A DNA stretch of 64,000 bases, from contig KV918764.1 of NCBI GenBank assembly GCA_002049455.2, positions 558,001 to 622,000 of the forward strand, read 5' to 3'. Below the pieces are notes generated by a model that ran no database searches, was not told the DNA's origin, and was given only the letters and a program-made list of their open reading frames with translations. Each line of letters begins with the position of its first letter. Positions within the stretch are counted from its first letter, which is position 1. A program made the translations under genes and the position numbers. Positions 1 to 10,599 of the stretch are shown piece after piece. The stretch is from Porphyra umbilicalis. Lineage: Eukaryota; Rhodophyta; Bangiophyceae; Bangiales; Bangiaceae.

Positions 1-2334
1 TCTGACCCGCAGATCAAGCTGCCCGCCACGCACGCACGCGCGTGCGTGATCGGACGGTCGCGGCCGACGCCGGCGAACCGCCACCCCTCCCCAATCGGGA
101 CGGATCGGCGCCCTTTCGCGACTCCCGCGGCCCGGGCGGTTGCGCCCGCGCGGGCCCGTAAGACGCCGCGATCGCCCAATCGGGTTTCACCATCGTCGGA
201 TCTCACCGGGACGGTTCGAATCTCGCGTTGGAGGTATGTAGCATATCTCTGCTCCCAATTGGCAATTGGCCACAAGTAGCCTCCTTGACGGGCCAAAGCC
301 CATGTATTGTGGGAATTGGCCTGTGGCACGCCCTTTGGGGGGCTACTTCCGCTTTGTTCATTTTTTTATTTCTTTGTTAGCTTGCCTGTCTTATCTGTCT
401 GCCGGCACTCATTACGATCGCTTGTGATCGGACGGTCGATCGACCAGTGCCCTCGCTTATATTACATCACCAGGGGTCCGGGGTCGCCGTCGTGGGCACC
501 ACCCGGCTCCCCATCGGATGCCCTTCAACAAAAGGTCTTTCTTCCTCGCCGCGACGGCGATAGAACTCGCTTTATGGCTTGGCTACGGACGGTCTCAGTA
601 CACTGGTAATTGCACCAATGTTATTAATACCACATTTCCGATTTTATTGCACGCTTCATTAAGACACTGTGTTCGACGGGTACGTATCAAGTCGTGCGCG
701 GGGTCTGAAGGTGCTGGAAAAGTACCTTCCTGCCACAGTTATCTGCCGATCTGCCCAACTTTGTCACACTTACTTCCAGCCGCAGGAGCAACGTCTGCCC
801 TTCACAAACGGCGATCGGCAATGGCTCGGGGAATGAGATTCCCCATTACATCAAGTTCTTCGACGAGTGCCAACGAATGGTGCATCCCGAGCGGAAAAGA
901 GGCCTCCCGGGGGCCAAAAAGCTGCGGGGGGTTACGGCGCGATCCGCATCGATCCACGGGTCCGCTCACCTTGCGTGGTTGCCCGGTCTTGGTCACTCCG
1001 GCGTTTGCCTGCCTGGCGCCGCCACGTCCTCTCCGCTACGCATTGGGCACACGCGCCCTCTATAACTGTGGCGCCTCCCCCATCCCTTACCAGTGGTAGC
1101 CAAGCAGCTCTGTACTTTTCGTCCACCAACTGCAGCCCCGTCCGCTGCGGCTGCCACCAGCGGCTATCCCCCGGTTCGGCTGTCACGTGTGTGGCGTCGG
1201 ATGACTGCCCCCCCCGCCCCCCGCCACTGCCCCCCCCCCCCTCCCGCTGCCCCCCCCCACAATGCCCACCTCCCCCCCACAATGCCCACCCCCGCCCACA
1301 ATGCCCACCCCCCCCCACCGGCCCCACCGGCGCCGCCGAACACTGGGCATAGCTGGGAACTGTGCACTGGGCGCGGGTGCCGTGGTGAGGGGGGGGCGGG
1401 GGAGGGCAGCGGGGAGGGCAGCGCAGGCAAGGAGTGAGCCGGGACTGTTTCAAAGTTGCAAGCGATTCTATGCATAGCTTGCGGAGGCGATTCTACGGGG
1501 CCATCGCGTTCTCCATCTTAAGTCTCAACGAAATACGAAAAGTTCCAAGAAAGTCCCAGAGACAACGCGAGACGCGTAAAATCGCTTGTGTGCGGACCCT
1601 GAGGCCCTCACACCTCCACTGGGGTCAGGCGATTCTGCCTCGACACCGCGTTCCCGGTCCCGTCCACACCGCCTACGTGCACGCCCCACGGCCAGCAGCT
1701 CCGGCCCTCTTTGCGCACCGCGGTGCGGTTGCAGTACACAGACGGTATGCCCCTCGTGCTCTGCGACCCATGGGTGAGCCGCTTCTGTTTTGTTTTCGTC
1801 GCCCTCCAGTACGAGCATCGGCTCTGACGCGAGTGGCCGCCCTGCACTGGTCGTTCGTTCTCGTCGATGGATGATATGTTGAACTGTATGCGTGATCCTC
1901 CTCCCCTCCCCCCTCTCACAGGTCCCTCTGCAGGTGTCACGGCGTCTCGTCCGTGCCTGCTCGCGCGTGGCGTGCCGACGTCGACGCGTGCACCTTCTCG
2001 TCGTCTCATCCTTCCTCGTCCTCCCGCACCTTCTGTTTCTCCCTCGACTCGTTCAACTCGTGCGTGGCGTCGTTACGTCTCTCTTGGCGTTACGTGCGGG
2101 CGTCGGGGTTGCCGCTATCGGTTGTCGGCCTCTCTATCCGCCCCCACCACCGGCTACCCCGCACCACCACCCCCCCGCCCCCCCGCCGCACGCCTGCGCA
2201 TTGAGGTCTGTCGGGTGCGCCCCTCTATTTTTGTGCGCCCCGCCCATGTGGGCAATTGGCTTCGAACTTTCGGCGGGTTTTTAGTCGTCCACATCTCCAT
2301 GGGCTAGCGTACCTGAAAGAAGGTCCTATCTACG
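1..2334. other. Stretch without a recognisable gene
   Basis: Open frames here are short, overlap on both strands and match no family I recognise. Composition is mixed, with moderately AT-rich patches near 230-700 and C-rich runs near 1200-1330 and 2150-2200. I see no RNA gene. The right part may contain the unrecognised left end of the Harbinger-type element that follows, but no terminal repeat could be identified. Confidence 0.5.
1205..1330. repeat. C-rich minisatellite with an ACAATGCCCACC core
   Basis: Three near-identical units of about 20 bases, each with the core ACAATGCCCACC between C runs, follow one another at about 1258-1312. Flanking C tracts of 8-10 bases extend the block. It is simple tandem repeat DNA with no coding signal. 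Confidence 0.7.
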
Positions 2335-3570
2335 ATGCGAAAACGAGTTCTGCTTTTCACCATCATCGTTGCAGCGCTAGAGGCGGGGCTCCTAGACAAG
2401 GGAGACCTGCTTCCTGAGGGCGGGCAGCTGAGCAAGGTGTGCTTGCACCTGTGCTGGGGGCTGTCATGGTACACCCTGCACCATACGCACGCACGGCGGT
2501 ACCTGCGGAGGGACAGGGGCGGGGTGGCCAAGACAGGCGCTTGGTTTAGGATGGTGTTCTACAGCGCGTCGGAGGAGCGCTTCCGCAACCATTTTCGAGT
2601 CAGCAGGTCAACTTTTCTTACGCTGAAGAACCTCCTCCTGACACGCGCGCACCCTGTAATTTCCTGCCGACGAGGGGGGGCTCAAGTGAAGCTGGAGTTA
2701 CAGCACGCTATCACCCTCTTTCACTTGGGGCACTACGGCAACGCGTGTTCCGTAGACGCCGTCGCGGACCTGTTCGGGGTGTGGGTTGGGGCGGTCATCG
2801 AGAGCACGCGGCGGGTGGTCAAGGTGCTTGCGGGCGCCGCCCCGCAGCACATCCGGTGGCCAAATGCGCAACGGCGCGCCACGCTCTCCGCGTTTGCTGC
2901 AGAAAAGCATGGCTTTCAGCACTGCATCGGGGCGACAGACGGTACAACGTTTCCGCTCGCCTACCAGCCCGCGCTGCAGCCGTGGACTTACTTCGACAGG
3001 AAGCAGAGGTACAGCCTCAATGGGTTCTTCACGTGTCGCTGGGATTGCTGCATCACGAATGTCGTGCTCGGCTGCACGGGGGCGGCACCCGACGCCTTTG
3101 TGCAGTCCACAGCAGAGTGGCATCGCCGCCCAAATATCTTTTTCTCTGTCGGGAAGCTCCTGTTGGGCGACAAGGGGATGCTGCCGCGATTTGTGATTGG
3201 GCCGTTCAAGGAACCGGAATGTACTTGCGCGGAACATCGGAATTTCAACTACCAGCTGGCGCGGCTGCGGGTCTAGTCCGAGCACGCGATCGGCAACCTC
3301 ACAAGGCGGTGGAGCAGCTTGAGGGAGCTACGCCTGGTGCTGGCCACGGACCGCCATTTCTCCTTCGCTATGAGCCGGATCACGGCGTGCATCGTGCTGC
3401 ACAATGTGTGCGTCGAGGTTGGCGACGGCTTTCCCGACCAGCCTGTGCCAGAGCCCTCCCCCGAGTCCGCCGTTGAGCCTGTCGTGGGTGCGCTTCCGCG
3501 AAGACAGCAGATCCTGGTGAAGGTCTGCGCTTTTATGAGAGAGAAAGGGGTATGCAGAGAGGGCGTTTAG
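2335..3570 (+). pseudogene. PIF/Harbinger (HARBI1-like, DDE_Tnp_4) transposase split by one in-frame TAG
   Basis: The frame opens at an ATG and reads 313 residues to a TAG at 3274-3276. It then continues in the same frame for 98 more codons to 3570. The N-terminal half has the helix-rich region of HARBI1-type nucleases. The first catalytic Asp is in GATDGTT (about residue 202) and the second in LLGDKGM (about 279). The third acidic residue of the family lies in the SEHAIGNL..RW motif, whose Glu (codon 3280-3282) is just past the stop. The TAG therefore separates the D-D part from the E part. Family role: cut-and-paste transposition with a Myb/SANT or similar partner protein; here the partner candidate is the converging ORF 18 bases downstream. 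Either the copy is dead, or it needs readthrough or splicing. Family assignment is firm; functionality is doubtful. Confidence 0.85.
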
Positions 3571-3588
3571 AGAGAGAATGCTATTCAT

Positions 3589-4329
3589 CTAAATAGTAGG
3601 ATCAGAGGACCCGGCGGGCTCCCCCATCGCAATCTTGAGCATCTCGCGAAGCGTCTCGTTCTCCGGATGCTTCTCGACGGCGGCCGTCAGCATTGCCACC
3701 TTCTTTGTGTGCTCCGACTCCATCGTCGCCATCCGCTTGGTCTTTTGCTTCTCTTCGAAACGGCGCGCACCATAGGAGAGGGATTCGGCCAAGCGCCGCA
3801 TTAAGTCCCTACCGCCTTGCAGCATGGCCTCAAGGGCCGCGCCAGCCACGGCAGCACGGCGCGATCGCCCGCTCGCACCACCACGGTTAAGGTCCGTGGC
3901 GGACACGGGGGAGGCCTGCATGCGGGGCGCGCCGCCCGGGTTGGCTTGTCGAGTGCCCAGCGCGGTACCCCCGCTGCCGTCCGACACGCCGCTATCGCAA
4001 TCGTCCATGCCGCCATGGTCTGCGTCGTCCGCTTCGCTGCCACCGGCTTCGTCCTCAGCAAATTCACCGTCCGGGTCGTCCGCGCCGTGGGGGTTGCCGA
4101 GCATGTCGTCTTCAGGTCCGGGTGCAGAAGCACCCCCCCCCGCCCCCGTTGCGCTACTCGCCCCCCCCCCGCGACCGTCGCTCCGACCATCCCCATTGGA
4201 ACACTCTGCCCCCCCTTCAGCCTCCCCCGTCTCACCGTGATGCCCACTGCCGCTTGGCGTGTCAGCGGGCCCGACATCGGGCGGGAAGCCGCCGAAAGGC
4301 GGGGCGACACGTTGCACGCCACTCACCAA
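3589..4329 (-). CDS. Harbinger-associated partner ORF, probably a 3' exon
   Basis: This is an open frame of about 246 codons converging on the transposase. It is rich in Gly, Asp and Glu over the first 130 residues. It ends in a charged helical segment (EEKQKTKRMATMESEHTKKV and following) that looks like a coiled coil. The first codon of the open frame is TTG and the upstream stop is only nine codons away, so no ATG precedes it; an upstream exon joined by splicing, or an internal Met near residue 75, is likely. Autonomous PIF/Harbinger elements carry a second DNA-binding protein beside the transposase, and the position and orientation match the second pair at 8.5-12.1 kb. No DNA-binding motif is visible in the part seen here, so the role is inferred from position. 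Confidence 0.5.
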   Translation of the reverse strand: MVSGVQRVAPPFGGFPPDVGPADTPSGSGHHGETGEAEGGAECSNGDGRSDGRGGGASSATGAGGGASAPGPEDDMLGNPHGADDPDGEFAEDEAGGSEADDADHGGMDDCDSGVSDGSGGTALGTRQANPGGAPRMQASPVSATDLNRGGASGRSRRAAVAGAALEAMLQGGRDLMRRLAESLSYGARRFEEKQKTKRMATMESEHTKKVAMLTAAVEKHPENETLREMLKIAMGEPAGSSDPTI

Positions 4330-4390
4330 TGGCTGCGTCGTCGGCGGTTCTGCTCACTCGCTTTTTCGGGCTACTTCTGGGTAACTTCGA

Positions 4391-4417
4391 GGCGACACAG
4401 GCGCGAGCTGTGTCGCC
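4391..4417. repeat. 10-bp perfect inverted repeat (hairpin)
   Basis: GGCGACACAG and CTGTGTCGCC are separated by seven bases. The arms are perfectly complementary. It lies just beyond the partner ORF, in the probable end region of the Harbinger-type element. It could be a subterminal transposase-binding palindrome or chance; no matching partner was found on the left side. Confidence 0.5.
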
Positions 4418-4619
4418 AAGAAGTCGCCAACGGGGGCTACAAAGAGAGTCATACGGTGGATCCAAGGGGACACCCAAGCAAACGGATAGCTAACCGGTTT
4501 GTCCGGTTTCAGGCGTAGTCTGCGAAACATATTAACCACTGATTTGGGGTATATGTTTCAGTACTATTTGGCGGATGCAGATTTGTTGATACAATTTAGT
4601 GCCAATCAATGACTGACGC

Positions 4620-5700
4620 GCGACCAACCATACCAGGGAGACGTGCTGGGGCGGCGCTTCCCGCCGCCGTCGCGCCGCCGGTGCAGCCCGCCATCTTGCC
4701 GCCGGCCACGGCCACCGTCGCCCCGCCGTCGCCCGACGGCGGCCGGCCGCGACGAGGCACCGTCGCCGAGTCGCCGCCGCCGAGACCCTGCCCCCGTCGG
4801 CTGCCACGGCGCCGCCCCGCGCGGGGTGCCTGTCGCCTGCGGGCGCAAAATTCGCGGCAGCCGCCGCGGCGCCGCCCCTTGCCGCCGCTGGCGCCTGCCC
4901 CTCACTCGGGGTCGGCGCGGCGCAGGCGACGCCGCCCCCCCCCCCAGCCGCGCGCACCTCCTTGGCCGCCAAGACAACCACCGCCGCCCCGTCGCTGTCG
5001 CGTCCCGCCGCCGCGGCTTGCCGCCGCCACCGCCGACACCGCGCACCCCCCCCGCACGTCCGCCCCCCCCCGCGCGCCGACAACGCGCCAGCCGCGGCCG
5101 CCGACCACCGCATCGCCGCCGCCCCTTGCCGCAACCGCCGCCTTGTGTATTGGCGGCGGCGGCGACGACGCGTGGCGGCAGCGGCCGACTCCACCGCAAC
5201 GCCCGACACCGCCTCGGCTTGCCGCCGCCGCCGCCGACACCGCGCACCCCTCCCGCACGTCCGCCCCCCCCCGCGCGCCGACAACGCGCCAGCCGCGGCC
5301 GCTGACAGACGCATCGCCGCCGCCACTTGCCGCCACCGCCGCCTCGTGCATTGGCGGCGGCAGTGGTGACGCGTGGCGGCGGCGGCAAACGCCGCCGCAA
5401 CGCCCGACACCGCCTCGGCTTGCCGCCGCCGCCGCCGACACCGCGCACCCCCCCCGCACGTCCACCCCCCCCGGCCCCCCCGCGGCGGGAGGCCGCGGAC
5501 GCGATCCTGCTCTTTGCCGCCGCCTCTACTTGCCGCCTAATCGCAGCTGGCGGCGGACCGCGCCGGCACTCTGAGTCGCGGCCACCGCACGGGCGGCGGG
5601 GGCGGGGGATGGCCACCGGCCGCCAGGGGTGCCCTTCGCGGCCGCCGGTGGTGGCGGTTGGAGCCTCTCCCGCCCCCCCAAGTGCTCTGGGGGCATTTAT
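4620..5700. repeat. CCG-rich block with about 203-bp tandem repeats
   Basis: The sequence is almost purely C and G with CCG/CGC runs. A unit starting at GGCTTGCCGCCGCC recurs near 5011, 5216 and 5417, giving a period of about 203 bp and about 2.4 copies. All frames are open for hundreds of codons on both strands only because TAA, TAG and TGA are absent, so the large ORFs predicted here are not credible genes. The flanks (4530-4620 and 5700-5900) are abruptly normal in composition, so the block may be an inserted unit. Confidence 0.65.
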
Positions 5701-6021
5701 GGTAGAAGATGTCACCGCCAACCAATCATATTGCTGGAAACACAAGAGTAAACGAGCAGAATAATGAGGACATGGCTCTTATCAAATGAAAATCATCTCA
5801 GCGCACCTCGCCGCAGGGAAAAAACACGGTCAGTGTCAGAGTCCCTCTGATACTGTCATCGCAGTGCGGCACCAGCCAATCAGAGGCAGAATTCACCGGC
5901 ACGATTGCTATGATAGACGGCGGAGGCCGGTCTGCTGCCGTCCTCACCATTCCGTGCTGACAGTGATCTCGCCTGAGTGCACCAGGGGCGAGGCCCCTCC
6001 TGAATTCCTGAAACTGCATCA

Positions 6022-6797
6022 TTACAGTGAAACACAAGCCTGGGACTTGGCCGTGTCAGCTTGATTCTCGATGTCTTCGCCGTTGGACATGCCATCCGAA
6101 CCGTATAATTGTGTCGCCAGATCCTCGACCGGCCATTCCAAGTCGTAGGCTGCGGTTTCGATGGGGCACCACACTGTGTGGCCCTCAAATCGCTTGAAAG
6201 TAACCAAAGAAGCCCGATGGCAGAACCGCCGACGGTGTCAGCCACGAATTTCAAATTTTTGTTGGCCTCCTCGTAGGACATGCCCCACGCCTCGCCCTGT
6301 TCGCCAACGCGCTTCTTGACACGGCCTTCTACGTAGTCGGCGGCTGTGCCCGTGTTGTGCATCTTGATGGTGTTGGTGACATTGTAGAGCGCCACGGCCT
6401 TGGTTATCAAATGAGACACCGCGGCCTTGTCCATTGGCTTGCCGTCGACACGAAGGCGCCGCACCCACTTGTTGGTGTTCACGAGGTGGGCGGAAATGGA
6501 GGCACCCTGCAGGCGTTTGGAGACGCCGCGGCTCTGGTGCCGCCGAGCGCGCTCGTTCACAGTATCGTGCCACAGCTTGACGATACCGACCCGCACAAAG
6601 GGGAAAAAAGTGGTAGAGGAGCTTTTGGCTTGGACCAAACCCTCCGCAGCGCCACTACCAGACGCACCGCTGCCACTAGACCCCCCCACCACACGCGCAG
6701 GAGCACTACTGCTCCCCCCAGCAGCGCGCCCATCTTGATTGGTCCGAGGGACAGCATCGGCGGGCGGGCTCGAGCCCGCCGGCATATCGACCGCCAT
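6022..6797 (-). pseudogene. Unrecognised protein with a probable one-base frameshift
   Basis: An ATG at 6797 opens a frame beginning MAVDMPAGSS. A low-complexity Gly/Ser segment follows, then a well-structured stretch (LVNTNKWVRRLRVDGKPMDK, then a segment with KMHNTGTAADYVEGRVKKR). Near 6208-6215 this frame loses its coding look. The adjacent frame then carries a plausible continuation (FKRFEGHTVWCPIETAAYDL and on) that ends at TAA 6022. One missing base at the short G run near 6213 would join them. The unshifted frame would run to 5880. No family is recognised. It lies between a Harbinger-type element and the hAT-like insertion, so a transposon-encoded or captured gene is possible. Confidence 0.45.
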
Positions 6798-7601
6798 GAC
6801 AAAAGAGCGTGAAGTGGATGCGAAAACCTGAGCGGGAAGGGAGGGGCGGAGTGGGGGGCGGGGGAGGGAGAAGGGGAGAGAGGAGGCGCAAGCTGCCACG
6901 GCCAGCCGGTGACGGTGCGTTGGAACCAAGGAGCGTGCGGACGTGGGGGCGTGCGTGCGAGCCAAGGCGGATGGTCGCGCGCGCAGGCTTTTCGGGCACC
7001 GCGCGCGTCTGGCGCTCTCACGCACGCGGGCGTGCACCTGTGCAGGCGCCACACAGGTGCACGCTCGCGTGTGACATACACTGTGGCGGACGGTGCGAAC
7101 AGCAACAAAAAACAGACACTGGAAGCCGCCGCACGATCAGGAGTGCAGCGATTAAACTTCTTCCAGAAGCGTCTGAATGACTTGGCGTGTCGAGGGAATT
7201 TTATTGGTTCATCAAACGCGTACAGTCGCCGAATCGCCTGCGTCTTCCGACGAGTGAGTCAACTGCGCGGGGTGGGGGGCGTCGGAACCAGAGATGGGAG
7301 GTGATTTTTTTATGATTTAAATCATGCTGATTTTAATGATTTAAATCAGTTACCCGGAGGGTCTCATGATTTAAATCACATGGGCATTATTCTGCTTACA
7401 CTGATGAGACTTGACACTGCCGGTGTGCACCGACGAGCAAGAGTCATGGCCCAAAGCCATGTGGCGCCACATTGTGGCGCCACAAACTCGGCGCCACAAA
7501 CTCAGAGCGTGTCCTGGACCGGGGGGCACGGTCATCGTTACACTCTCACCGACCGCCGACACAGCCACAACTCCCTTGACAACACCACCACCGCCTATGC
7601 T

Positions 7602-7939
7602 ATGGACTCCCCCCCCCCCCCCCCCCCTCCTATCCTTGGGAGCAGCCACGATGCGGCGACTGGCGCACTCGTAGACAGCGAGATCCCCGGGGGAAGTGCT
7701 CCTTCAGCGGGACCCGCGACAGAGGACGGTCCCTGCCTCCCTCGTCCCCGCAAGCGTGGTCGCCGGCCGGCAGAGTGTGCTGCGTACTATGTTATCGACA
7801 AGAGCGCACGTCAAATGACCTGTCGAGCATGCATGGTAAGCATGTCGCATCAGACCGGTCGCTACAAGGCCCACCTGCTGTTGTGCACCAAATTCAAGAC
7901 CAATAATGCTGATGTGCACCGGAAGCTGACGGCCGCTGA
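7602..7939 (+). pseudogene. BED-type zinc-finger ORF of the hAT-like element, 5' part
   Basis: From an ATG at 7602 the frame runs through a poly-Pro tract and a basic patch (PRPRKRGRRPAE). A BED-like finger follows: CRAC (Cys-x2-Cys), then YKAHLLLC supplying His and Cys. BED fingers are the usual N-terminal DNA-binding domain of hAT transposases. The frame is broken by the Harbinger element at 7939/7940. Removing that element and one TGA copy joins position 7939 to 12319 exactly in frame. The reading then continues to TAG 12437-12439, giving 152 residues. As it stands, the ORF reads into the Harbinger terminal repeat and stops at 8015. No hAT catalytic domain is present. Confidence 0.7.
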
Positions 7940-8548
7940 GGGTCGTTCTTCACCCGGTTGTGATTCTGCCAAACGCCGAACACGACATGAATCCAAGCAT
8001 ACCATCGGCTCATGAAACCACGTGTAACACGTGCATATTCCGCAGTTCGGCGAGCAAACCTGCGGGGTCTCTGCTGCCAATCACACCCGAACAGCATATG
8101 GCGGACTGACATTCTGGACCTAAGTACATAGTGGAGTTGGGAGACGTTGGATGTCCAAGGATCTGGAACACGGGCAGATCTGTGCCGTCGACGACCACGC
8201 CGGCAGCTCGCGCTTCGCATCCACAGATCGACCGGGGGAGGCTTGCGCGACCGCACACTGCGCCTAATCGATTGCCTGCGACCACCCGTCTGCTGCTCAC
8301 CCGGCCGTGCGGCGACACGAGCTTGCGCTGTCGACGCCGCCGGTATGCCTCCCGTCCGCGTGCACCGTGGTCGCTCGTGATACATAAACGCACCTCGGGG
8401 CTCTTTGCAGCCTCCGTTTTGTCATGTCTCACACCTCCAGCCACCCCATCAACCACTACGCCACCCTCCCGACGGCCTTGTATCATTCTAGATCCCCTCC
8501 TCGCTTTCCCACCCCCCTCCCCCACGCCATCGTCCACTTGTTTCTCCC

Positions 8549-9775
8549 ATGGCCTCTTCCACCTTCCCCCCCCGGCCGGTGCCGGAAGTTTCGTACCCCC
8601 TCGACGTTCCTTCACAGCCGGATTTGCTACCCCCGGCTGCAGCTGTCACTGGCAGCCTCGGAGCCGAGGTGGACGACATCCCGAGCCAGTCGTCGCCGGT
8701 GCCCCCGACAACGGCTCCTGTGACCCGAACGGACGCGGGCGCGGCGTCGACAAGCTTGGTGTTCTCGGTGGTATCAGGAGCGGTCATGGCTAAGTACTCC
8801 AAGGAGAACCTCAAGGACCTCTGCAAGGCCAACAAAGTTGGGTGCGGCGGAAACAAGCCCGGTGTTGTAGCCCGCCTGCTATCGGCCGTGCCCGCACACG
8901 AGCTTGTCACCTCAATGACAACGCTGTGCGAGGAAGGTGGCGGCAAGCTTCCCTCTCCGGCCCTGTACATCAGCGGGGGCCAGTTGACGGTCAGCGGCAG
9001 CGCGACGGCCGCCCAGGCGAAGACGACCCCGCCCATGGAGATCGACGATTTTGCGCGGCTAATCCACACGATTAAGGATCCCTCCGTGTTTGCTTTTCTC
9101 CTGCGTGCCAAGCAGCACCGCACCAGGCTGGAGCTGGACGGCGCTCCCAGCGACGCTTGGTCGGAGCACGTCGAAGCACTATACAACGACAGCGAATTCA
9201 ATCCGTCGCGCTATGCGGTTGTTCCGCTTTCTCTAATCCCGGTGACCCCGGGAGCGGCGCCGCGTCGACGGGCGGGCCACTTCCTCAAGACGAAGTGGGC
9301 TGATGCACGTCGCCATTGGTCGGTCGCTTACGCGCGATACACCAAAAGTGGCCAATCGGAGCCCGCAACGGGTGATCAAGTCGCTTCCTTCGCAAATTTC
9401 ATCCCGTCGGACGTGTCGGCGCTCATGAAGTCGGCGGTGCTGTATGTGTGGACTCTGTTCCAGCACTCGCCCGAGCTGCTGTCTTACAGCGCGCGAGCGC
9501 TGCCACGCAGCATGGCGGTGGAGGAAGGGGGGGGCGACGAGGACGACCTCGCTGACCCCCAGGTCCACGTTGCGCGCAAGCGGCGCGCGTCGGCGGCTCA
9601 CGACCTGGCGACGACCATCAAGGAGTGTATTGCCGCTACCGCCCCGAGCAAGCGCCACAGAAGCAGCGAGGAAGCCGAGACCTTGGAGACGCTGGCACGC
9701 ACGGCGCGGGAGATAGAGGCTATGGACCGCACGGGTGCCGGTGTGCGCCTCCTGCAGCGGATGCTGAAGAGCTAG
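8549..9775 (+). CDS. SAP-domain protein of the Harbinger element
   Basis: The 408-residue frame starts at ATG 8549 and ends at TAG. After a Pro/Thr-rich N-terminus, residues about 77-112 (KYSKENLKDLCKANKVGCGG and following) form a SAP-like helix-extension-helix, a DNA-binding motif. The middle (about 165-310) is helical, with a Trp-rich segment (FLKTKWADARRHWSVAYARY). The C-terminus is basic then acidic and probably coiled (EEAETLETLARTAREIEAMD). It sits inside the 3-bp-TSD element with the transposase converging from the right. In PIF/Harbinger elements the second protein usually has a Myb/SANT-like domain and brings the transposase to the ends. Here a SAP-type module appears to fill that place. 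The domain call is by eye and the role is inferred from context. Confidence 0.65.
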   Translation: MASSTFPPRPVPEVSYPLDVPSQPDLLPPAAAVTGSLGAEVDDIPSQSSPVPPTTAPVTRTDAGAASTSLVFSVVSGAVMAKYSKENLKDLCKANKVGCGGNKPGVVARLLSAVPAHELVTSMTTLCEEGGGKLPSPALYISGGQLTVSGSATAAQAKTTPPMEIDDFARLIHTIKDPSVFAFLLRAKQHRTRLELDGAPSDAWSEHVEALYNDSEFNPSRYAVVPLSLIPVTPGAAPRRRAGHFLKTKWADARRHWSVAYARYTKSGQSEPATGDQVASFANFIPSDVSALMKSAVLYVWTLFQHSPELLSYSARALPRSMAVEEGGGDEDDLADPQVHVARKRRASAAHDLATTIKECIAATAPSKRHRSSEEAETLETLARTAREIEAMDRTGAGVRLLQRMLKS

Positions 9776-10599
9776 TCGCTGTCGCTGGCGCGGTCCATGG
9801 ACATGAACCTTGATAGTGGTGATGGCACGGACGATGGGTGGTTCTAGTGCCAGTGGATGCTTGGACTTGTTTGCGTAGAGTAGCATGCAACGAAATGGAG
9901 AGTCATGGACAACTCGAGTGTCGATGGAAAAGAGGAGCAAGGTCCACTCAACGGTTGCGGTGGAAATCATCGCCTGTCTATAAAAGAACTCAGATACAAC
10001 CCGTGTCACTTTTCCGTTGGACAGAAAAAGTAACATATCGACTCAACAGACTCTCTGCTGAGGCGATCGGAAGGGTACCGACAGGCGACCCGCGCACGGG
10101 CCGGCCAGCTCAAGAAAGATGACAGCCGCGGCTGGAGAATGTTCACGATGCCATCTGCCGTGAGGGGACAGCCATTGGCGCACGTACTGCGAGCAATAGG
10201 ACGGAGCTGGGTTCACTGTGCTGGTTTTAAGCACTATAAAGCAAGTAAAGACATGATAGCACACCGCTCTCTAAAAGTAGCGTCTGTGCGGCGGTCTGGA
10301 TGAGTGGGGCGCCGCCGCACCAGACAGAAGTGGGGCGGAGTGAACCGGTTTACGCACCGTAGAGCGCCTGATCGGGTCTGATAGGGTACCCGGAGGCGAG
10401 GGGGTGGACCCGATTGGCTGCTGTTGCCGACAGATCGTCTTTCTTTCCACACATCGTGACACTAACCGGGCCGTGGAGCACACCTGCGGCATTGCCGTCC
10501 CGATTGCACCGGATGCGTCACCTGCGCCGGCTACTGGCATGGCCCTTGGTGCTCGTCGTTTGAATCAGCTCACTTTTTCTCAGTACCACTGCTCTATCA
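9776..10599. other. Gap between the converging Harbinger genes
   Basis: No convincing coding frame is seen. It holds the 3' ends of both genes and moderately AT-containing sequence around 9950-10060 and 10220-10290. The likely content is two 3' untranslated regions and terminators. Confidence 0.5.

Noticed and set aside
4532-5745. Gly/Arg-rich minus-strand ORFs of 292 and 379 codons
   Set aside because: Tandem CCG-rich repeats open in all frames; no start context, no family, no codon pattern.
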